Positions 59,991 to 64,000 of a DNA stretch of 64,000 bases are shown here, in pieces. The translations under genes and the position numbers were made by a program. The stretch is from Neobacillus driksii (GTDB lineage: Bacteria; Bacillota; Bacilli; Bacillales; Cytobacillaceae): the NCBI RefSeq assembly GCF_013409995.1, contig NZ_JACCBX010000002.1, positions 225,827 through 289,826 of the forward strand. The letters are read 5' to 3'. The notes under the pieces were generated by a model, which saw only the letters and a list, made by a program, of their open reading frames with translations, was not told the DNA's origin and did no database searches. The stretch's first letter is position 1, and each line of letters begins with the position of its first letter.

Positions 59991-60920
59991 TCAGTTATTT
60001 AAATTAAAGTACTTTATTGTTTCAGCTATACCACCTGAAAGATCCCATTCGGGTGTAGGCTCCCAGGTTAAATCTGTTTTTGCTCTTACATTTGACAAGC
60101 AGCTCCTAGAGATATCGCCTGGTCTTTTATCAAGATAATTGATTATAATGTCCTTATTTCCACCAAAATGTACAGTTAGTTCTTGAATTAAATGATTTAG
60201 TGAAGTTTCTTTATTAGAACTGATGTTAATGGTTTTATTATGTGCTCTAGTTAAAGCTAAGATATTAGCTCTCGCAACATCTTTTACATAAATAAAATCT
60301 CTAGTTTGTTTACCATCTCCATATACATTAATTGGCTTTTTGTTCATTAATTGATTGATAAAGATGGTAATGACTCCTGCTTCTCCATCCTTACTTTGTC
60401 TTGGTCCATAAACATTGGCATACCTTAAAATGGTATAATTTATTTCGTATAATTTGCAGTATCTTTGAATATACTCTTCACAAGTAGCCTTGGATAGACC
60501 ATAAAAAGAAAGCGGTCCTAGTTTATGATCTTCTTTTATGGGAACATCTTCTGGCACACCATAAATAGCTGCAGTTGAGGCAAAAATAAATTTTTTAACT
60601 CCAAATTTTTTACATGCATTTAATAGATTAATTGTAGCTATAATATTTTGAGAACAATCATATAATGGATTTTCCATTGAATGCTGTACTGAAACTTGAG
60701 CCGCCTGATGGATGACGCAATCCGGTTTTTCAGTCCGGAAAACCGTTTCGATTTCTTGATCCCTGATATCCATTTCATAAAATGTCGCTTGAGAATGAAG
60801 GTTTTTCCTTATTCCTGAAACCATATTATCGACTACAACCACGTCGTATCCTTCCCCAATTAAACCGTCAACTATATGCGAACCAATAAACCCCAACCCA
60901 CCTGTTACTAAAACCTTCAT
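59991..60920 (-). CDS. NAD-dependent sugar-nucleotide epimerase (UDP-glucose 4-epimerase-like)
   Basis: Extended SDR enzyme, 309 residues, converting a UDP-sugar for glycan synthesis. MKVLVTGGLGFIGSHIVDGLI at the N-terminus, VIHQAAQVSV near 75, catalytic serine region FIFASTAAIYG near 117, YGLSKATCEEY (YxxxK) near 145, and YANVYGPRQ near 170. The ATG at 60920 follows AGGAGGTG; the frame is open further into the previous gene. Part of the carbohydrate cluster. Confidence 0.92.
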   Translation of the reverse strand: MKVLVTGGLGFIGSHIVDGLIGEGYDVVVVDNMVSGIRKNLHSQATFYEMDIRDQEIETVFRTEKPDCVIHQAAQVSVQHSMENPLYDCSQNIIATINLLNACKKFGVKKFIFASTAAIYGVPEDVPIKEDHKLGPLSFYGLSKATCEEYIQRYCKLYEINYTILRYANVYGPRQSKDGEAGVITIFINQLMNKKPINVYGDGKQTRDFIYVKDVARANILALTRAHNKTINISSNKETSLNHLIQELTVHFGGNKDIIINYLDKRPGDISRSCLSNVRAKTDLTWEPTPEWDLSGGIAETIKYFNLNN

Positions 60921-61009
60921 ACGAACACCTCCTATTCTATAGATTAGTCCCTTATTACTAAATTTATTGAATTGGGAGCTTAATATTAATACAGATATCC
61001 TGCAACCAA

Positions 61010-61783
61010 TTACATTTTCATAATATTGTCCAGACCAATAATACTTTTTAGCCATCGATCCTTTACAATTTTATCCGTATATAAACTCTTCATCCCAGAA
61101 CCTATGTCAACTGCCACTTTTCCGTATTCACCAGCAATATGGGAAGCAATAATGATTGCATTTGTCCCTGCAGCAATTAATGCAAGATCAAAATTATATT
61201 TTGAAATTTCATCTTTAACCCTTGGAATATCTTCATATTCATAAATACTTATGGTCCCCACAATATTGAACTTTAGGTTGTCTTTTAATCTTTTATTAAG
61301 TCCTGTTCTTGCCTTATCAGCTATCGAACTAATTAATAAAATATTTTTATTTCGTAACATTTCTTCAAATTTTTCTTTTTGAGAGAACATAAAAACACGC
61401 CGAAGATTTGCTTCGAATATATAATGTGGATTAATATCATAAGCTTCAAATACCTTCTCCGTTAATAGTCCAGCATCCATGGTTTTTACAATTGTGTTGT
61501 ACCCAATAATATCAGCTTTTCGAACTGCATCTACAACCTCATCACGCAGCGTTATATTTGGGAACCGGACTCCTCGATGTTTAAGTCCTGCTTTTATCCC
61601 CTTGTTAGCTACACGTGCTTCCGGATGGTTCATAAACTCTTCCTCGGAAAAGATAGTATATTGTGCCATGACAAAAGACTCTGTTGCACCAACTGATATT
61701 ACTGAAAGTGGTTTTTTATTGTTTAAAGCAAACAAAATTTTATCCATAAGCATTTCGCTATTTAATAGTTGTGCATCTTTCAT
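61010..61783 (-). CDS. GT-D-fold putative glycosyltransferase
   Basis: 257 residues. SVISVGATESFVMAQYTIF near residue 26, GIKAGLKHRGVRFPN near 62, and LISSIADKARTGLNKRL near 145 with FDLALIAAGTNAIIIASHIAGEYGKVAVDIGSGM near 195 match the pattern of GT-D fold glycosyltransferase domains seen in Bacillus surface glycan clusters. Donor and acceptor unknown. GGGAGAAG ribosome site. Divergent from the glycosyltransferase at 62098. Confidence 0.72.
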   Translation of the reverse strand: MKDAQLLNSEMLMDKILFALNNKKPLSVISVGATESFVMAQYTIFSEEEFMNHPEARVANKGIKAGLKHRGVRFPNITLRDEVVDAVRKADIIGYNTIVKTMDAGLLTEKVFEAYDINPHYIFEANLRRVFMFSQKEKFEEMLRNKNILLISSIADKARTGLNKRLKDNLKFNIVGTISIYEYEDIPRVKDEISKYNFDLALIAAGTNAIIIASHIAGEYGKVAVDIGSGMKSLYTDKIVKDRWLKSIIGLDNIMKM

Positions 61784-62097
61784 TTACTTCTCCCATCCTT
61801 TTGAAATTCTTCCAACTGTTAACAGATTACTTTAACAAGGCTAATTGGCGAATTTTTATAACTTGTACGTCTTTATATACCTTATGAAAGATGCAATTTA
61901 AGTTATTGGGCTAATCCTTTATTTTTTTAAAATGATAAAATCACCCAACGTAAACCATTAACCTTCTATACGCATATCATAAAGTTGACGGGTGGTTAAC
62001 AATCTGAAAATCATTGGTAACTTTACAACTATACCTAATCTAAAGAACAGAGCCTTTTCATTCATTATTATCATTTTTTTAAATTTTGGAGGCTGTT
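61784..62097. promoter_or_regulatory. Divergent promoter region of the carbohydrate cluster
   Basis: 314 gene-free bases. On the minus strand CATAAGGTA lies 15 bases after AC, near the sigma-K pattern; on the plus strand CATATCATA near 61974 resembles a mother-cell -10. Both are weak matches and are only a hint of sporulation control. Confidence 0.3.
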
Positions 62098-62793
62098 ATG
62101 GGAAAATTATCGATACTTATGCCTTATAGACCTGATAATGGCCCAAGGGATCAGGCGTTTAGCTGGGTAAAAGCATTTTACAAAAAAATGCTTGCGGAAA
62201 CTGAAATTTGTATCAGCGACTGCACCACACCTCTTTTTTCCAGAGCACAAGCAGTAAATAATGCTGCAAAGCAAGCAACAGGGGATATTTTTATAATTGC
62301 TGACGCGGATATTATTTTAAATCCTGATATCATTAATAAGTCCGTCCAGCTCCTCAATGAACATGCGTGGATCATACCTTATTCCCGTGTGAAACATATT
62401 TCAAAAAAAAGTACAAATGAACTCTTAAATACTGGTCCTTCCTGGCCTCCACGAATTCATTTTGAAGTATCTAAAACGGCAGATGCAGGAGCACGTAATT
62501 TTGTGGGTGGGTTAAATATTATTCCGCGCAAAAACTTTGAAGCAGTAGGAGGATTTGATGAAAGATTCCTAGGGTACGGAGCTGAAGATGATGCCTTTGG
62601 CCACTCAGTCAACACCATTTGCGGTCCTTATTTAAGGCTGGATACAGATATTTTCCATTTATGGCACCCAAGAGTCAGAACGAAAAGCAATCCCCATTAC
62701 CAGGCGAATTGCGCTCTGCTAAAACGTTATGTTGATGCGGGAAAAAGCAAGAAAAGGATGCTTAGTATTATTAATGAAAGAGTAAAAGACTAG
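62098..62793 (+). CDS. Family 2/7-like glycosyltransferase
   Basis: 231 residues with a GT-A fold: LSILMPYRPDNGPRDQAFSWV at the N-terminus, FIIADADIILNPDI near 70 (DXD), and FVGGLNIIPRKNFEAVGGFDERFLGYGAEDDAFG near 140, which is the galactosyltransferase C-terminal motif (Glyco_transf_7C). A TTG four codons upstream falls inside the TTGGAGG ribosome site, so the ATG at 62098 is the start. Eight bases or fewer separate later coding; co-transcribed with the next gene. Confidence 0.87.
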   Translation: MGKLSILMPYRPDNGPRDQAFSWVKAFYKKMLAETEICISDCTTPLFSRAQAVNNAAKQATGDIFIIADADIILNPDIINKSVQLLNEHAWIIPYSRVKHISKKSTNELLNTGPSWPPRIHFEVSKTADAGARNFVGGLNIIPRKNFEAVGGFDERFLGYGAEDDAFGHSVNTICGPYLRLDTDIFHLWHPRVRTKSNPHYQANCALLKRYVDAGKSKKRMLSIINERVKD

Positions 62794-62833
62794 AGGAAAA
62801 ATGAATGAATTGTCAATATTAAGGTGGACGATT

Positions 62834-63961
62834 ATGACTCATTCCCAAATAAGAATATTAATGATGTTGGAATGTCTGAATATCGGCGGGACAGAAACTC
62901 ATACCCTCTCTTTAACAAAGCAGTTAATCCAATGCGGGATTGATGTAACCATATATAGTTTTTCGGGCGGAAATATTCATGAAGATTTTACTTCACTAGG
63001 CTGTCCCGTGTATATTGGTTCCTTAAAGGCAGCTAATAGATTAGAAGAAGTGCATAAAATCATTTTGAAACATCGAATTAACATCATTCATACCCATGAT
63101 AAATCTGCAGAGTTAGCTGATCATGCCGCCAGCAAGCTTCACCTTCCATTAATTTATACCGTTCATGGAACCTATTATGATATTTTTTCCAAATTACATC
63201 ATAAAAATACGGCTTTTGTTAGTGTAAGTTCCCCTATTAAGAACTGGTTGGATGCTAAAGGAATTCCTTCTACTTTGATTCATAACGGAATCGATATGAA
63301 AAAATATCATTGTAATCGTGATCAGCACAGCCTTAAATTTCAATTAGGAATTCCTGTTGATACCCCTCTTATTGTTTACGCTGCACGACTTGGCAATCGA
63401 AAAAAATTCAAATTATGTGACGCATTTATCAAAACATGTCCCGCGATACGGGAAAAATTCCTCTCCAACATGCATGTGGCGATAGTTGGCGGCAGTCCCA
63501 ATAACAAACGAAGATTCAATTTAATAAAGGACGAAGTAAACAAAATCAATAAACAAAACGGGGAGAACTTTATTCATGTGCTAGGTGAAAGAAAAGACAT
63601 GGAAAGAATTTATCGCGGTTCAGATTGTGTAGTGGGTACCGGGAGAATTGCATTAGAAGCTATGGCCTGTGAAACAAAAGTCATAGCGGTTGGATCGGCA
63701 GGATATGTCGGCTTCATTACCCCAAACAACTTTCATGAGGCTTGTCTGCTGCATTTTGGTGATCATGCTGGAAAAGCAGTTTTTTCTAAAGAAGTATTTT
63801 GTAAAGACATTGCAGAAGTTTTCCTGTCCGATTCATCATCAGATATTACGAACATTAAGAAAAACCGCGAACTTGTAGAAAATAAGTTTAGTATTGAACG
63901 AGTAACAAATGATTTGCTTCAGGTTTACAAACAACATATGAATCCAGACATACTGAGATAA
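62834..63961 (+). CDS. Family 4 glycosyltransferase
   Basis: 375-residue GT-B enzyme. LMMLECLNIGGTETHTLSLTKQL at the N-terminus, IHTHDKSAELADHAA near 85, LIHNGIDMKKYHC near 150, and the donor-binding DCVVGTGRIALEAMACETKVIAVGSAGYVG near 270 (E-x7-E region). An ATG at 62801 is also possible; AAGGTGG lies six bases before the ATG at 62834 and is preferred. Likely adds a sugar in the same glycan pathway. Confidence 0.88.
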   Translation: MTHSQIRILMMLECLNIGGTETHTLSLTKQLIQCGIDVTIYSFSGGNIHEDFTSLGCPVYIGSLKAANRLEEVHKIILKHRINIIHTHDKSAELADHAASKLHLPLIYTVHGTYYDIFSKLHHKNTAFVSVSSPIKNWLDAKGIPSTLIHNGIDMKKYHCNRDQHSLKFQLGIPVDTPLIVYAARLGNRKKFKLCDAFIKTCPAIREKFLSNMHVAIVGGSPNNKRRFNLIKDEVNKINKQNGENFIHVLGERKDMERIYRGSDCVVGTGRIALEAMACETKVIAVGSAGYVGFITPNNFHEACLLHFGDHAGKAVFSKEVFCKDIAEVFLSDSSSDITNIKKNRELVENKFSIERVTNDLLQVYKQHMNPDILR

Positions 63962-63974
63962 TATTTCTACTGTA

Positions 63975-64000
63975 AACGGATAGCAATATGGCTATCCGTT
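63975..64000 (+). terminator. Hairpin at the window end, probable terminator
   Basis: AACGGATAGC and GCTATCCGTT form a perfect 10-base stem with a 6-base loop, 13 bases after the last stop codon; the T run would start at the window edge (TT seen). Confidence 0.7.

Overview
The window is low-GC DNA from an endospore-forming member of the Bacillaceae. Supporting evidence is an alpha/beta-type small acid-soluble spore protein, a YlbC-like CAP protein, strong GGAGG ribosome sites, RNase J, a YheC/YheD remnant with spore-type glycosyltransferases, and Bacillus-type intergenic repeats. Species cannot be fixed from the sequence; a Neobacillus/Bacillus-like organism is the best guess. No rRNA, tRNA, CRISPR array, insertion sequence or prophage is visible.

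Layout. 1-3.5 kb: glycolate oxidase genes (glcE, glcF, partial glcD). 3.6-7 kb: asparaginase, sirtuin and a PatB-type C-S lyase. 7-11.7 kb: a sulfate uptake operon (Rrf2 regulator, DUF2292, binding protein, CysT, CysW, CysA). 12-20 kb: an RNase J paralogue, a CAP protein, a SASP, a DDAH-family hydrolase, a SET protein, and a fatty acid desaturase whose neighbouring DesR lacks most of its DNA-binding domain and has no DesK beside it. 20-33 kb: assorted transporters, PanE-like reductase, an unassigned small RNA candidate, a membrane serine protease, a decayed PP-loop gene and several hypothetical genes. 33-37.6 kb: a TetR-controlled flavin/NADPH oxidoreductase operon. 38-40 kb: cytochrome c and a stand-alone MprF-like aminoacyl-lipid synthase domain.

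40.2-56.5 kb is the most striking part. About fourteen enzyme genes on one strand, with two paralogous TetR regulators, encode an acyl-CoA ligase, SCP2-type thiolase, acyl-CoA dehydrogenase, two SDRs, three different crotonase-fold enzymes, an AMACR-like family III CoA-transferase, a 3-hydroxyacyl-CoA dehydrogenase and a PaaI thioesterase. In their midst are two subunits and the ATP-dependent activator of a 2-hydroxyacyl-CoA dehydratase / benzoyl-CoA reductase family enzyme. The set reads as a beta-oxidation-like route that activates an alicyclic, aromatic-derived or methyl-branched acid, handles one difficult step with radical chemistry, and releases acetyl-CoA-type products. Similar operator-like palindromes lie upstream of both TetR genes and the ligase.

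56.7-64 kb: a GNAT acetyltransferase and Nudix hydrolase, then a carbohydrate region with a YheC/YheD pseudogene, three or four glycosyltransferases and a GalE-like epimerase, probably for spore-surface glycans.
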